From Syngnathus acus (lineage: Eukaryota > Chordata > Actinopteri > Syngnathiformes > Syngnathidae): a DNA stretch of 64,000 nucleotides. The stretch lies in contig NC_051096.1 in assembly GCF_901709675.1 (NCBI RefSeq), positions 7,095,001 through 7,159,000 of the forward strand, read 5' to 3'. Positions 49,241-62,113 of this stretch are shown here, piece by piece. The translations under genes and the position numbers were made by a program. Position 1 is the stretch's first letter. Every line of letters starts with the position of its first letter. Under the pieces are notes generated by a model. That model was not told where the DNA came from and made no database searches. It saw only the letters and a program-made list of their open reading frames with translations.

Positions 49241-50129
49241 TGGTAGCAACACAACACTGAGCACATGATACAAAAGATGTTTAAATAAATCAGTACATCT
49301 ACAGTTTAATGAGGTAAAAGCAGAGTTTATCAGTGACACTTGTGACTAGTGTTTTTTTCATTCTGTTAATCTGACATTAAAAAAAAAAATAGCTTTCCTG
49401 AAAGCTGATTTATATACAAACACATTCAATGGATCCAAATGTTATTCCAACATGTCAGTGGTAGGTTTATATGTTCCAGATACATCAAATTTGTATTTCT
49501 ACCTTCCATGAATCCCCCAACACATTCTGTTGTCGTAAGGTAAAAGTTATGAAAGTGTGTGAATAATTTGCTGGAACATTGAATTTACATGTCTCATAGC
49601 CAACGCCAGCAGCATGAATGGAAAACAGAAACACTGATGAAGTGTCATGTTGATGTATCATAAAAAAAAAAAATGCTTTATCTGAGTTATGATGATACAG
49701 GACAGATGGAAATGACCATCAGTTAAATTTGCAACCATGACAACCAGCTTAATATAAGCCCTTATATATTTTTTTAAAATGGTGAATGACAGCCGTAATG
49801 TCCCAGAATCATTTCACATGGCTTGAATATGTAAATGCGCATTTTGTTCTTTCTATGCATGTGCAGATATAAAAGCAACATTTTCTACCAGACGAGTGAG
49901 TCATTCACTTCTCAAAGTGGCTTTCCAACCACAATATAATCCCACAACACATCATTCATAAAAATAAAGGTCACCTTCAAACTGAGCGTGCTTTTCATTC
50001 ATCATGAAAAATATAGATTCATAATACAATATATTGTAATATACATTCACGTGATGGTGGATATTTGTATACAGTTGCCATACGAGATGAATACTTCAAA
50101 ACACATCCTCATTATAACAATTAAAGCAT

Positions 50130-50135
50130 TTTATT
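50130..50135 (-). terminator. Candidate proximal poly(A) signal of angpt1
   Basis: AATAAA on the minus strand about 410 bases after the angpt1 stop codon. Confidence 0.35.
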
Positions 50136-50547
50136 CTGTGAGCGACATTTTAATAAAAAAAAAAAAAGACAAATATGTGAGTTGTGTCCTCAGAGCATAA
50201 AAGTTCAGTTCTGTCCCGCAGTTTGTGAGTCCTCGCCGCTCTGGCCTTCATCCAATTCAAAATGTCTTCATTCTCACAAGGAAAAAAAAAATCTTCATTT
50301 TCTTAATGTGTGTTTTGAAAACCTGCACACGATCCCAGTGCGGGGAGAAGAAGCACACTTGATTTAGAGTGTCCTTAAATAAATGTGTGTGTCAATCTGA
50401 TCAGGAGCATAAATCATGTCTTCCTTCTGTTTTCTTCCCCCACGGCGATTTCATTGCGCAGGAAAAGGTTATGAAGCATGGCCGGTGAAATGAGATGAGG
50501 ACAAATCTGGAAAGGTCCCATTGGTGTGTTGAATAGCCATTGAACGG

Positions 50548-50711
50548 CTAGGAAAATTCCAGCGGGCGGATCATCATGGCCGTGGCTCGTAGTGAATATC
50601 TGGGACCCTTAAAGTAGTGCCACTTGATACCGTTTACCTTCCCCACGTGCTGCCCTTGCACAAAGTACATGCCGTTAAGGTTGGATGGCCCGCAAGCATC
50701 GAACCACCAAC
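50548..50711 (-). CDS. angpt1: angpt1 last exon: C-terminal P subdomain
   Basis: The acceptor is TTCTTCTTAG, and the exon enters in phase 1. It encodes [20 protein letters not shown], then [12 protein letters not shown] and the end [13 protein letters not shown] before the stop. This is the receptor-binding part of the fibrinogen domain. The terminal Ser extends the human ending (LDF) by one residue. Confidence 0.97.
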
Positions 50712-53700
50712 CTAAGAAGAAAAACATACTCATAAAACTGCAAGATGTGTCAGCGGTGATAGCAAGGGTGAAAAAAAAAAATCACAAACAAGCTGATCCA
50801 AATTCACTCTGTGTATACTGGATGAGAATTTGTGATGTCATCATCCCGTATGATTTTTGGCAATGAATTAGAATAAACAGAAATTTAACATCTCAACTGT
50901 AAGTCTTGCTTGAATAGCAACAAGCTGTTGTAAAAGATGCTTGACTACGCATTGTCAAGGCGTTTACGATTTTGCCGATTTTGCATCCAACATGTTACTG
51001 CCACTGGGGTTCATCATCAGGCCAGTACCTGTTGCTGAACTCTTTCGATACCTCACTCTATTTAAAGCACAAGTATGTGTGCACCAGCGATACTGCGGAT
51101 CACTGCCAGGTTACGGCATGGGAAAATCGGATTCCACTTTCAAGGTGACACGATTCAAAATCCCTTTTTCCCATCAAGAGAAATTCACTTCGAAGAATCC
51201 AATACGCTCGACAATGTGAACATGAAACAGTGTTTTTTAAATATATGTCAACAATGCAACTTTCATATTTTCTATCAGTGGCTCGTGAAGTGATCCGGTC
51301 AGATATAGAACATATGCAAGGCATGGCATGTGTCACGCACTCCCTTGTGTGTCAGACTTTGGCCTGTGACATTTCACAAGGCTTGTCAGCCATCACTGGG
51401 AATGCGCTGCCCTTGTTGCTCGTACTAATCACAATGATGCCAAGTACACGGCTTCATGGTGAGCAACGTGAGCACACACACGTGCACGGCAATAAAATTG
51501 TGGGATAACTAGCTGACAAAACTCTATGTCATTTCATAGAGCGTTCATTTACTTGCCAATATTCATGTCATGTTTCGTGAGAAATGAATGAAAATGTCCG
51601 GAAACAAGAGTCAGTAAAATTTTATACGGGACCATGAGCTCATTTCTCAAAGGAGTACACGGTGTAACAAATGTGTTCAAGCTAAAACATTACTTCAAGG
51701 GCGTTTGCAGTAAGTCAGATAAATGTTCTGCTAACTTTGTCATTATTGCTGAGTAAGAAAAAATCCACGAGTGTTCTCGACTCAGCGTATTTTATTCGAA
51801 TGTATTCATATTGACATGTAGCAAAAATGATGGGAAAACCTTTTTGAAATGCTTGATTAGCTGCTAGAAAGCAGCTAAGGGTCACCAGGTTCCACTTTCA
51901 ACGTGTCATTTTCAATCCCGTTGATGTTTTTGTGCGGTTTTATATTGTGCTCATTTTCCAACTTGTGGCTTAAGAGGTGTTTTTATATTACAGTATAAAC
52001 GACAACATTATATATATTACAGAACTAATACGGTGTGGTCATCGTGGACTCAGAAGATGAAAATGTTGACGTGTGGAAGTGAACTCACCGCCCGTGAACA
52101 TAAGGGCGCACTTGCATATGCAGTTGTCATTGTCCACGTCCTTGGTGCTGAAGTCTGCTCCGTGGATCACCAGACTACTCTGTCTGCCTGCCGTCCCGCT
52201 GTGGCTTTTCAGGAACAGCCTGAAAGGCATCAGGAAGGAGGCCGGACGAAAAACACATCGGGGTGAAGAGGAGTGTGAGTGACGGAAGGGCAATAAAGAC
52301 ACAACATGTAGCAGGAGATGTCTCCTGAGAGATATTTTGTTGTTGGGAAGGAGCTTATATAGAACACCTGGAACAACATTCGGGAGATTGACTGGATATA
52401 AAATGACAACTCAAAGGGCACTAGAAGCAGATGTTAAATTGAAGACAGAAAAGAAATATCGTTTCATCGTGTGTTAATCGGAGCTGATCCAATGGTTGCT
52501 ACTGGAATCAGCATGGATCTGTTTAGCAGAAATAAAATCGGAATCCATGTGAACCTTCGACCTCTGATTATTAATCTGTTCAATTTTATGATGATGATCG
52601 TTTCAGTAGGTTAAATACCTCAGAGACGGACGGGTAAACTCCCTTTGACAAAGTCATTTTGCTTAAAAAAAGACGCCTTTATTTATACAGCTGTGTAAAA
52701 GATTGATGTGTAGAAGGAGGAGCAGAAAAAACATTCGGAAATAGGATGAAGGATGGAGACCTTATATCCTAAGTTGTTCGCTCATCGGAGGAAACCTGTA
52801 ATGCGGTGCAGACCAAATAATCAGGAACATTGTTTTGCTCCTGGCCAGAAATCCATGAAAATCTCGTGCAAATATTATGCAAGTCTCCAAAAATTGCAGG
52901 AAACAAAATTAGGTTGTAGTAGACAACATACCAACTCACTTACGAGTAGAACGTCCCGTAAGTTCTAATTCCAAGTAACAAAACATGTTGTGTCAAGGAT
53001 AAGGTCTGCTACTACTCTGATAAAGACCAGACTTTCACTTTTAACTCTTAAGTCTCCATTTTACAAAGCTGCCGTGATCTCTGTGTCTTTCACAAATTGC
53101 CGAGGCACATCATCGAGAGGGATTTTCTACGTGACACTTTGACAGGCAGCTTTAGATAGTATGCGTCTGTGTTTAGTGGAGGTCCGGCATATTTAGGAGA
53201 CCATTTCATTTCCAAAAGTGTCAACAAAGCATTTTCGCCGCTATCAAAGCTATACAAAAGAAAATAACTGCAACATGGTCAGAGACGGCATCAGATGTCT
53301 GCGAATTGTTTGCCTGACACCATTTCCAAGCGAAACTAGGTCACGGTGATTGATTTCTCGCTGGATTATAAAAACACGTTCAACAAAGTCTCGCGAAAAG
53401 AAATTTGGGCAAAAAAACAAAATATTTTGTTTGATATCCTTCCAATCGATATTAGAGACAAGCTAATGCGTAGCGATTCAGTTTTCTTCAAACACACGAG
53501 AGCAATGTCTTGGATTAGATTCCTATTATACCTGAATCCTGATTATTTTAAATAAATCAATAAATAGCATTTATGAACACAACTTTGTCTTGGCAGGTAA
53601 TACCAAGAATATTTTCTTGGCTCGGTTATTGTTGGACTTCTCATATTTCTCTCCATCTACATTCGTCCGTACCTCACTTATCAATCGATATCAATCATCT

Positions 53701-56700
53701 GACTCTTGTTGTAACGATTCATACCTGAACGGTACCAAAAATAATCTTGAACTCAATATAAAGCAGACCGTGTTACTCACTTGCATCGCTTTCAATAAAT
53801 AGCAAAAAGCACGCTAGTGAGTTATGACATTTAAACACAGCGAGGTCCCCGAACGCGGAATGTGGCAGGACCTTCTAGTTGCTGTTGGCCCATGTTTTAG
53901 AAAAGCAATGAGCAAATGTTCTACAAAAAGTCTTTCTTAGGAACAAACATATTTGAAGTCCAAAGTCGTTCCATTTTATCACAGAATACGGTTAAAATCA
54001 AGAAAAAAAAATCAAGGTCATAATCATTTATGTCCCCAAGAGCCGCAAGACGAACCGCTGTCCTCAAAATACATTTCTCCAGATTAACTATGGCAAGAAA
54101 GCAAATAGCTCCACGCTATTGGGAGACTCCGAGCAATATTTCTCTCAAACGAGTCGAGGTCAAGGTCACGGAATCTCGATGATTTTCCAATTTTCACAAC
54201 AAAAGGGACTTGTTTGCTGACTGGAACCAGCGATACTGTGAAAACCTGAGAAGTGAAGATGTCAGGACGTTTCATTGGGGTTTAACGATTTCTTGGAACG
54301 TTTTAGAAATTTTACAGCAATTTTCCCTTTTGGAGAATTCCAAGCATCTGCTGCAGTTTGCGGGCGTGTTATTACTAACCCTCTTAAGAATAAACAGAAA
54401 CACTCTACACCATCAAATATGTCCATCAAAGGACATTTACACAGACAACAAAGTGATCTATTTTAGTTGGATTGAATCCGTCTTGAAAATGGTCTCTCCA
54501 AAGGATTGCATAACAGGATCAACACGATTGAATTGATTGGAAACGTTTCTGTCCTTAGAAAGATTTTTATCTCACTTCATCCATCAATTTTTTGGTTCCT
54601 TCTTATCCTTCTGGAGCAGAAGCAAAGAACCAACAAATTTGAAGGTTGTTTGGAGATTGCAGGGTCACCATGGATACCCGATTATTCATTCACGTCCATC
54701 TTTTATTTTTCACATTTGCATCTTTAAAATATATAAAAATACAAAAGATCAACTTTTCCATCGATCTGGTTTGAACGTACCAATTTGAAACAAGATTGGG
54801 TCATGTGACTGACAGGTGTGTGCTTGCCCGGGTGTTTCCAATCCCATTAATCAACCAGTCAATAAATAGCACACACCTGCCAGTTTTCAGGTTTTGCCTT
54901 TCAAAACCAGGTCCATGTCCAGAAAGTGTGTTTGTTAAATATTGTCAATCATAAGAAGGTAGAAAAATCAAAGCACACTTTCCTGTTTGCTGGAGACTTC
55001 ATGAAAAACTACACAAGCAAACATAGCTGCAAAAATAAATAAGCAGGCTAGAGTGGCATCATCTAAAAATTACAGAGCATTGCACAAAAGTGAGTGTTAG
55101 CATTGTGAGCATTACCTGTAGTTCTGTTTCTCGCTGCCAATTTGAAAGCGATCATATAGCGAGAAGGCCTGGTGTCCGTCCCAGTCTGTCAGTTCAACGC
55201 GGAGAATGTACTGCCTTTGGCTCGTCAGCAGGTAAACATATTCGTTCCCCAACCAATGTTCTGCCGACGTGCTTCCAAAACCCTGAAATCAAAGCCGACC
55301 AAGTCTCGTTGGTACTGGAAAATATATTCGGTAACCTTACACTGAAAGAAAAGAAATGCTATTTTAATACGCTACTGCAAAGATCTTTAGACAGCTGCGG
55401 ATTAGCAACAAGTGGAACAACATTACGGCTTTGACAAAAGTGACCCAATTGGGGAAAGAAGTGGGGTAATGATGGTATTGGTGGAGGCAAAGTCTGTGTT
55501 TGTGTTTAGCCTGTGTGGTGATGAGGAATGGGAAGGAGGGAAAGTAAATATGGCGCATTCTTGGGGGCTTAGACATGTCCTGCAGACTGGGTGGAAGAGC
55601 AAGTTAGCGGGCCCCCTTTTTATAGCCTCTTCTTTTTTCTATACAACATATTTAACTCCTGAGTGAATATCAAGTCGGGCCCCTGTTGTGAAACAGAATC
55701 CATGCCAATTTCGGTCTGAGGAAAAACATTTTTTTTTATAGTTGCTATTTAAATGCATGAAGCAAGAAGACCGTCAGTCACCTTCACCTTGCTTTCCACA
55801 ATGTCAAAGAAAAGTTCAGGGTACCCCTCGTGGAACATAATGCACACTTTGTGCACCTGTTTGGCGCTGGAAGATTTCCAAGACTATTCTCAAAGGAGTT
55901 TAGTCTTTTTGGTTGCACATGTTTCCAATCCCAAAATTTTATTTTTGAAAGTAACAATAAAAAGAAAGTCCTTTATTCAATTCCGGAGTGCGGCTAATTT
56001 ACGGGAAGCCCACAGAAGCGATTTTATTTTCACTCCTAAAAAATCACCGGCTATAACTTTTCTCAATCCCAGATGTTAATAGCATTATCTAACCAAATAT
56101 TTCCTTTTTTTCCTTTTTTTTTAACAGCAGTCTGTGTAATACGATCTGGCTTGGTATTCCTCTCGCTCGTACCATCTCAAAATGTCATTGAGCTCCTTTT
56201 CGTACTGACAAGTAAATTATACATCAGTCCAAAAGGACTGAAGGGGAAATTAAACTAGAGACAGAAAGCAGATTATAGAGCAAAGTATAAACATATAGTC
56301 CATCTGATAATAAACTCTCAGCTATTGAAGGGGGGCATATAGGGGTGACTTATACAGCAAATTTGACCGCCAGTAATAATAACTGCAAATCAACATTTGA
56401 CCGTGGACTGAAAATGTTAACGCTGCCATTCTAAATACGCGTCGATACTTTTGTGATGACAAACACATGCAAAATGCGCTGCAACAGAGACGGGGAAGGG
56501 AAAAAAAAACTGTTGTTGTCATATTTACACACAATAATTTCCTGTTTGAAAAGGGAAAGGATAACATCTTGGCGGGTCTAAGACACCCTAGACAATGTTT
56601 CTAATACAAAAAAAAAGTTGAGGAAGAATAACATCTGGCTGAAGTGTTCCAAATGGAACCTTTTCAACACTTTTGTGTGCCAAAAAGCTCGTAAAAATAT

Positions 56701-59700
56701 CAATTGTTGCCACAGGATGTTGTGCTCATAACATCACATTGTTTGTTTTATGTGTAAAAAAGGACCCCCGATAATATCCCCTTTGTGTCGATGAAGATCT
56801 CACCATTTTGTATTCCTTCCACGTTCTTTGAAAATCCACACTGCCGTCTTCTCTATGTTGGATGACGGTCCATCCGCCGCCAGCTGTTTCCATGTTGCAA
56901 TACACCTATAAATCAAAAAAACAATAGACTTTGACAGTGCAACCTTGATAGCGCCCAAAGGGCCGCCATTTTTTTATTTTTTATTTATTCATTACAAGTA
57001 ATACTATATAACTGGAACGTGATGGATTGAATAGTTGCCGCGATTCTCAGCGGCATTCCGAAACAATGAAAGGTCATGTTTGGGAACTGGCTGTATCTAC
57101 GTCCCACTCAAAACTAATCAGCGTCTCCTTATCCCCTCGAGGTGTTCCTCATCACAGGGTCCAGATCAAAGTGGAGGTCCAGGGATGGACACATACCAGG
57201 AGACACCTGGGTGTAATATGGCCCTTAACCTTGGACCTGGGTGTGCGTAAGCTGATAATGCAGAGCTGTGAGTCTATCTGCGGGGTTGCACGTTGTTTTG
57301 AGTTTGAGGAACCCATGTGGGGTAAGAGAAGGTCTCAGCCCACACAGCTGAACATACATGAGCGCTGGCTGAGTCTAATTAAGGAAGTACCCCCGACACA
57401 ATTATTTCCAGGAGACGCATCCATCTCAAACGCAAACAGATGATTCCAGAGGTGGCCCGGAGAATGATGGATATCATCCACTCACACCTACTTGAAACCT
57501 CTCCATTTATCAAATTATCACCTTCATCAATCAGTTGGTGGTGAAGGTTAAGAACATATCATCACGGGCACAACCTCAAAGCTGCCGAGAGTGTTCACAG
57601 CTTGGACTCATCGGTGCTAGATGTCCCACGGTGGCTCGCGCGAAGAATAGAAGTAGTTGACTTTGGGATTTTTGGAAATACTCGATCTTACCCTTTGGTT
57701 CTCTTGTAAGTTGATTTGGATGTTGTAGACGCCGTTCTTATGAAAGCCAGCCTGGTAAAGGTCAGCGCAATCACGGAACTTCTTTTCTTCATCCAGGACT
57801 TTTGGGACTGCGGGAATATAAATTAAAAAAATCAGCACAGAAATCACAGCAGAAAAGGGAGCTGAAAAGGCTTATTTGGATTTGAGAAACAACCGTTTAG
57901 ATCACTTGTGAATAAATGCACAGCATACAGTGAATTTTGATTTGATTGCAAAAAATTGTTTTAAACCATTACTGACTTTTGTTGCTAGTGTGATTTATGA
58001 TATTATTGCAAAATGTAGCCTACCTATGTGGTTGGTGCCCCGCCAATTCTTCCACATAAAAGCACTACTTTTTCCTATAAATGCTCGAAAGTATATTTTT
58101 CCTATTACTACTCTTAATTTTATTAGTCCCTTATATTTCTATATAAAGTTCAGCATGAGTAACCTTCACCCGCGATCGGAGAATCAGAAGGCAGACAGCA
58201 AAGTCTCTTTGCGAGTATCCCGTAACTTCGAGATAAAATCTGAGGTCAACTAGCTTATTAGCAGAAGAACCCGAGTTCACCGTCCAGATTCCCCTCTTTC
58301 TCTCCGAGTGGGCTTCAAACTTTTGACAGAGCAGCTGCATCCATTTCCATCTGTAGATAATTATGGCTGCACTATTTTGAAACTAAGCATGAGGCTATGG
58401 ACAAAATACTACAAGCTATAAATTTCAAGTTCCTGTTATAACAAGTGGTTTATATTTACTTTCCAAGCCCTTGTTATACTGATGGAAATTCCTTTCGATT
58501 TTCTTTTTTAAAATCTTCTTTCTTCTCCCTCCCACTTATTAGGTTCACGTCAGTTTTCACCTCATTGTTTTGATTCTTATAATTGACGAGTCAAAGAAGA
58601 TGTCATTGGAAAGTGATATGAGTCAGCGATCTTTTGCTTTTACTTTGATCCGCCTTTTGGAAGCAAGTCGTTTATTTGGGTCCACTACACTATTTGGCCA
58701 TTTTGACAAAGTATTGGGTGTCGGTGACAAGACTCTCCTGCTGTGACAGGTCGACATTGCACCCCAGACTCTAATACAACAAAGGATAGCCCTGTCAGGC
58801 GGTAATTTACCCTGAGCGGGATGACAGTGGGGTACTTTGAAGGAGCATGGGAGGTTAATTTTACTGGATTTTCTTTTTTACCCCCCACTAAAATGACAAT
58901 TAAAGCTAGTCCCATTTCCCAAAGTCAAAGAAAAGCGCCGTGGGATTAAAAGTGCCGCCGTAAGATTGGTTCCCTTGTACCGCTTGCTGCCCAGATCTCC
59001 AAATATTATTTATGTCCCAATATTTGTGTGCAGTAAAATATTTAGTGATTCAGTGGGGACTCATATTCAGCAGGGGGTTCATGTGAAAAGAGCAATAGGC
59101 CTTGGGTTTTTGCATAAATCAGTACTTGTTCCAAATGAGCCCAAATCCTGGAAGTGAAGAGAGTGAAAATTGGAACTAAATGGACTGCTATAGACATCAG
59201 TGCTCCCATGTGACTGCAATCAGTCTTTAAGTACAGCTAAGTTTGATTCACTACATGAGCCAATGAAGGTTTTTTTTTCACATATTTGTTTGAAGGATGC
59301 ACAGCACGATAAAATTATGTCAGTACTATTTCACGATATTCTGTACACTCCCACACAGACAATTTTTTTTAAATTCGCATTCAAAGTTAGAATAAATACA
59401 TTTTTAGATGGCTAAAAGTTTGGTTTGGGACTTGTTATAAAGATGAATAAAAATAAATATATATAAATATTTAAAATATTGTTATAAAAATATTGAAAGC
59501 GATATCAAATTATATATTTAATAATTAATATGTCGGAACATGACGTAAGGTTCATTATACTATTTTAAACTGCACACGATGCAATTTTAAATAAATAAAT
59601 CACCTTCATTCCCTCTGCGTAAGAAGCTATAATAGTGACGAATAGCACCAATTGCACAAGATAACAGAAAACTGTAAAACAAATTCTTATTTTGTAGCCA

Positions 59701-62113
59701 GCAACTTTAAAAGAGTGTTCTAAAGCTGTGCTCAATTACTTTTAATGGCAGTCTGCGGCTCATTGCACCCTAATGAGCTTTGGGTAATGAATACAATTTC
59801 CACAAATTGCTTCATCTAGCCACATCAAAAATATCTCTTTGCACTGCAATATTGGGAAACACACATGGAAAAGTTGTACTTTTTGGACAAAAGTCTGTAC
59901 AAGATCAGTGTTGTGAAAAATGAAATGACTAGCAGACATGAGTCAGCATATGATCAGGAAAATAAACCCAAATTGCTTTGGATTTCTCCAGCAATTTTAT
60001 GTCAATATACAGCAGTTAATACAAACTGCTGACCACAGTTTATAAACTGTGATTACAAACATAATCCCTACACTTGTTCTAGCCACGAAAAAAAGGAGTT
60101 AACTTTTATTTTTTTTGAATGTGTTATAAAAACAAAGGCTAGTGTGTCGAATGATCAGCGAGATCCATCCACTCGCGCGTCACCTCATTCATCCCTCAGG
60201 AACTATTACAGTTTGACTTATTCAGGCCGGGGTTAGGAAAGGGGTGACCTTTGACCCGCACACCCGCCTCAACCCTGAAACGCTCAGTAGTGGATGGAAG
60301 AACCCACCGCACGGCAGCAGTGGTCGATAAGGAGCTAGAATAAAAATAATCAAATATGGAAGAATCAAAATATAAAAAAAGTCTCAAATACAACAAATAA
60401 TAATAAAAAATTAGAAACAAAAATGATCAAATATGGAAGAATACGGGAAATCTCATTCAACTTGACAATTTTTATATGTGCTGTAGTTGGATCTACATTA
60501 AGAGGCTGTGATAATACATATTCAGCAGGAAAGCCAAGACGGTCTCTAAGGATTCTGGCAATTAAATGTTGCATAAACAAATCCAGACTAAACGGATAGA
60601 TTACAAGTAGGTCAGTACACCCCTGACCTTATATTGCATGGTCCATTAAAAATATGCAAGCAGGCAATGTTCATTAATCATGTTCGGCAGCTATCCGCAG
60701 CATATCATTTTTATTTTAGGGCTGGTGAAGCATTTCCTTGAGAAGACCGCAAATGGTCAAGTTGCAACTCGTGAAATGATGCATGCGTGTTGTATAAAAT
60801 TTCGTGTCAATATTATTTGATCAAAATAAAAACTGGTCAAGTTTGGCTTCACGGAAAATTTGTGAGTTTATGTTATCACATGAGAGTCAGGCTCAAGAGG
60901 AATCAGATGATACTTTGTCTTTCTAAATGGCATCGTGTTTGACATTCCTATCAATAATTACACGCAGCTGTTTTCTAAATACACTTTGGAAATCAATTGT
61001 TGTATTACGACGCTTTTTGAAAGCCACTAAGCCTCTTTGACAGAAGCAGCCAGGTTCAAACAAGAAACACATTGCTGGTGCTATGCTGCTTTCATTGCTT
61101 GAGATTTTTATTGTCACTCTATCCCTGTGTTTCCTACAAGATTTACCGAATGGTGTCATCAGAATTTCAGGAGGTTTGGAAAATCTGGAGCATCTGCCCA
61201 GAGAAATAAAATACTTCAGAACAAGGTCAAGGAACATTGGTTCAGGATTTTCTTTGCAGTGTGGTCTGATTGGCATTCTTTTGGAGAAGGGCAGGAGTCA
61301 CCAAAATAGTGCCTACATTTTTAAAAATAATATCAGGGTAACTATGTCCCCTACCTCCATCTTTGGAGCAAAGATTGAGCAGATTGTGGACGGTGTCCAT
61401 CATCTCCTGTTGCTGTCTTTGCAGGGCAGTGCTGTTTCCAGTGGCCCGGCTCAGCTGGGCTTCCAGCTCTATGATAACCCCGCTTTGCCTCCCAACAAGA
61501 ACCTGGAGACTTCCTTTCTCCTGCTTGAGTGTCTCCAATTCTTCATGGTGTCTCGTCTCCATGTCTATCATCTTCTGCTCCAGCAGACTGTGTGAAAAGA
61601 TGAAATAAAAACATAAATAAATAAAAATATATCATAAAATAATAATAAATAAATATTATTTTTCTTTATACGTATTTGCACCCTCTGCAAAAAAATCTTC
61701 CTTATGAGTTAGCTGGATTTGTTAGTTTGAACTGTAGTGTTTGTTGTTGTTTACCTGTTCTTGTCATGGAGCTTGTTAATCTCATTTGTCTGGATCATTA
61801 ACTGCTTCTCTAACTTGTTAGTGGAAAGAGAATTTTCCAGCAACTGGATCTCAAGTCTCGACGTTTGATTCAAAACCTGAGATAAAGACACACACGGTTT
61901 TGTCGTTTTGCAAAGAGGGGGAAAAAAAAAATAAAAGCATTAACAAGCGAAAATTACCTGTGTCTCAACATCAGTCAGTTTCCGTGTTTGCTCTGCAGTT
62001 TGAGAAAGAATGTTGGTGCCCATTTCCAACATGGCTGCTGTGTGGTTGTGAACGGCGCTTTGCTGCAGTTGAGCCATCTCTGTTTTCATGCTTTCTTTGA
62101 TATAATTCTCAAT
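50548..62113 (-). CDS. angpt1: angpt1: angiopoietin-1 (first coding exon outside the window)
   Basis: Secreted ligand of the endothelial receptor Tie2 (TEK), acting in vessel maturation. Eight coding exons, equivalent to human exons 2-9, are present: 62113-61958, 61876-61755, 61587-61355, 57807-57692, 56905-56804, 55282-55116, 52219-52089 and 50711-50548. All junction phases agree and give 397 residues. The first four encode coiled coil ([52 protein letters not shown]). The rest is a fibrinogen-like domain from [12 protein letters not shown] to MMIRPLEFS. Its six Cys ([25 protein letters not shown]) and the calcium loop DVDNDNC are conserved. Similarity favours angiopoietin-1 over 2: [14 protein letters not shown] and WHYFKG rather than the ANGPT2 forms. 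The exon for the signal peptide and superclustering segment must lie above 64000. Confidence 0.97.
50712..52088 (-). other. angpt1 intron before last exon
   Basis: GTGAGT donor and TTCTTAG acceptor; 1.4 kb with no recognised element. Confidence 0.9.
52089..52219 (-). CDS. angpt1: angpt1 exon: calcium-binding loop
   Basis: The acceptor is CTTTCAG, the donor GGGCG|GTGAGT, and the exon has 131 bases. It encodes [20 protein letters not shown] and [20 protein letters not shown], with the Asp-rich calcium site and three Cys. HGADFSTKD matches human ANGPT1 rather than ANGPT2. Confidence 0.97.
52220..55115 (-). other. angpt1 intron, 2.9 kb
   Basis: Bounded by GTAATG and CTTTCAG. Several short plus-strand open frames (for example 53346-53555 and 54210-54536) show no recognisable domain and are treated as chance. 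Confidence 0.85.
55116..55282 (-). CDS. angpt1: angpt1 exon: fibrinogen-like domain, central part
   Basis: The acceptor is TTGATTTCAG and the donor TACAG|GTAATG; 167 bases. It encodes [20 protein letters not shown], then [20 protein letters not shown] and [15 protein letters not shown]. It is slightly more diverged from human (GFGNPSGEYW) than the other exons. Confidence 0.95.
56804..56905 (-). CDS. angpt1: angpt1 exon: fibrinogen-like domain, N-terminal part
   Basis: Acceptor TTATAG and donor ATG|GTGAGA enclose exactly 34 codons in phase 0. They encode [20 protein letters not shown] and [11 protein letters not shown]. Confidence 0.96.
56906..57691 (-). other. angpt1 intron containing a long plus-strand open frame
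   Basis: GTAAGA donor and TTATAG acceptor, 0.8 kb. A 138-codon frame (57027-57443) is open on the opposite strand but matches no family I recognise; see findings. Confidence 0.85.
57692..57807 (-). CDS. angpt1: angpt1 exon: linker and start of fibrinogen-like domain
   Basis: The acceptor is ATTCCCGCAG, the donor CAAAGG|GTAAGA; 116 bases. It encodes [20 protein letters not shown], then [25 protein letters not shown] carries the first domain Cys. The linker is a little shorter than human GVLLKGGKREEEKP. Confidence 0.96.
57808..61354 (-). other. angpt1 intron, 3.5 kb
   Basis: GTAGGG donor and CCCGCAG acceptor. It includes an AT-rich tract at 59440-59530 and no recognised gene or transposon. 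Confidence 0.85.
59440..59530. repeat. AT-rich low-complexity tract
   Basis: Repeated AAATATATATAAATATTTAAAATATT-like sequence within the angpt1 intron. Confidence 0.75.
61355..61587 (-). CDS. angpt1: angpt1 exon: coiled coil, C-terminal half
   Basis: The acceptor is TTTTCACACAG, the donor GATGGAG|GTAGGG; 233 bases. It encodes [60 protein letters not shown] and KDG. The heptad pattern and the single Cys before the linker are as in human. Confidence 0.96.
61755..61876 (-). CDS. angpt1: angpt1 exon: coiled coil, middle
   Basis: The acceptor is TTTATCTCAG, the donor AACAG|GTAAAC; 122 bases. It encodes [20 protein letters not shown] and [20 protein letters not shown]. The NQT sequon is conserved with human. 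Confidence 0.97.
61958..62113 (-). CDS. angpt1: angpt1 exon 2: start of coiled coil
   Basis: The acceptor is TTTTTATTACAG, the donor ACACAG|GTAATT; exactly 52 codons. It encodes [40 protein letters not shown] and [10 protein letters not shown]. The human exon 2 starts at the homologous LENYI, confirming that one more coding exon lies upstream. Confidence 0.97.

Noticed and set aside
52220-55115. Several 60-110-codon plus-strand frames in an angpt1 intron
   Set aside because: Length and composition are as expected by chance in a long window, with no domain, promoter or splice support.
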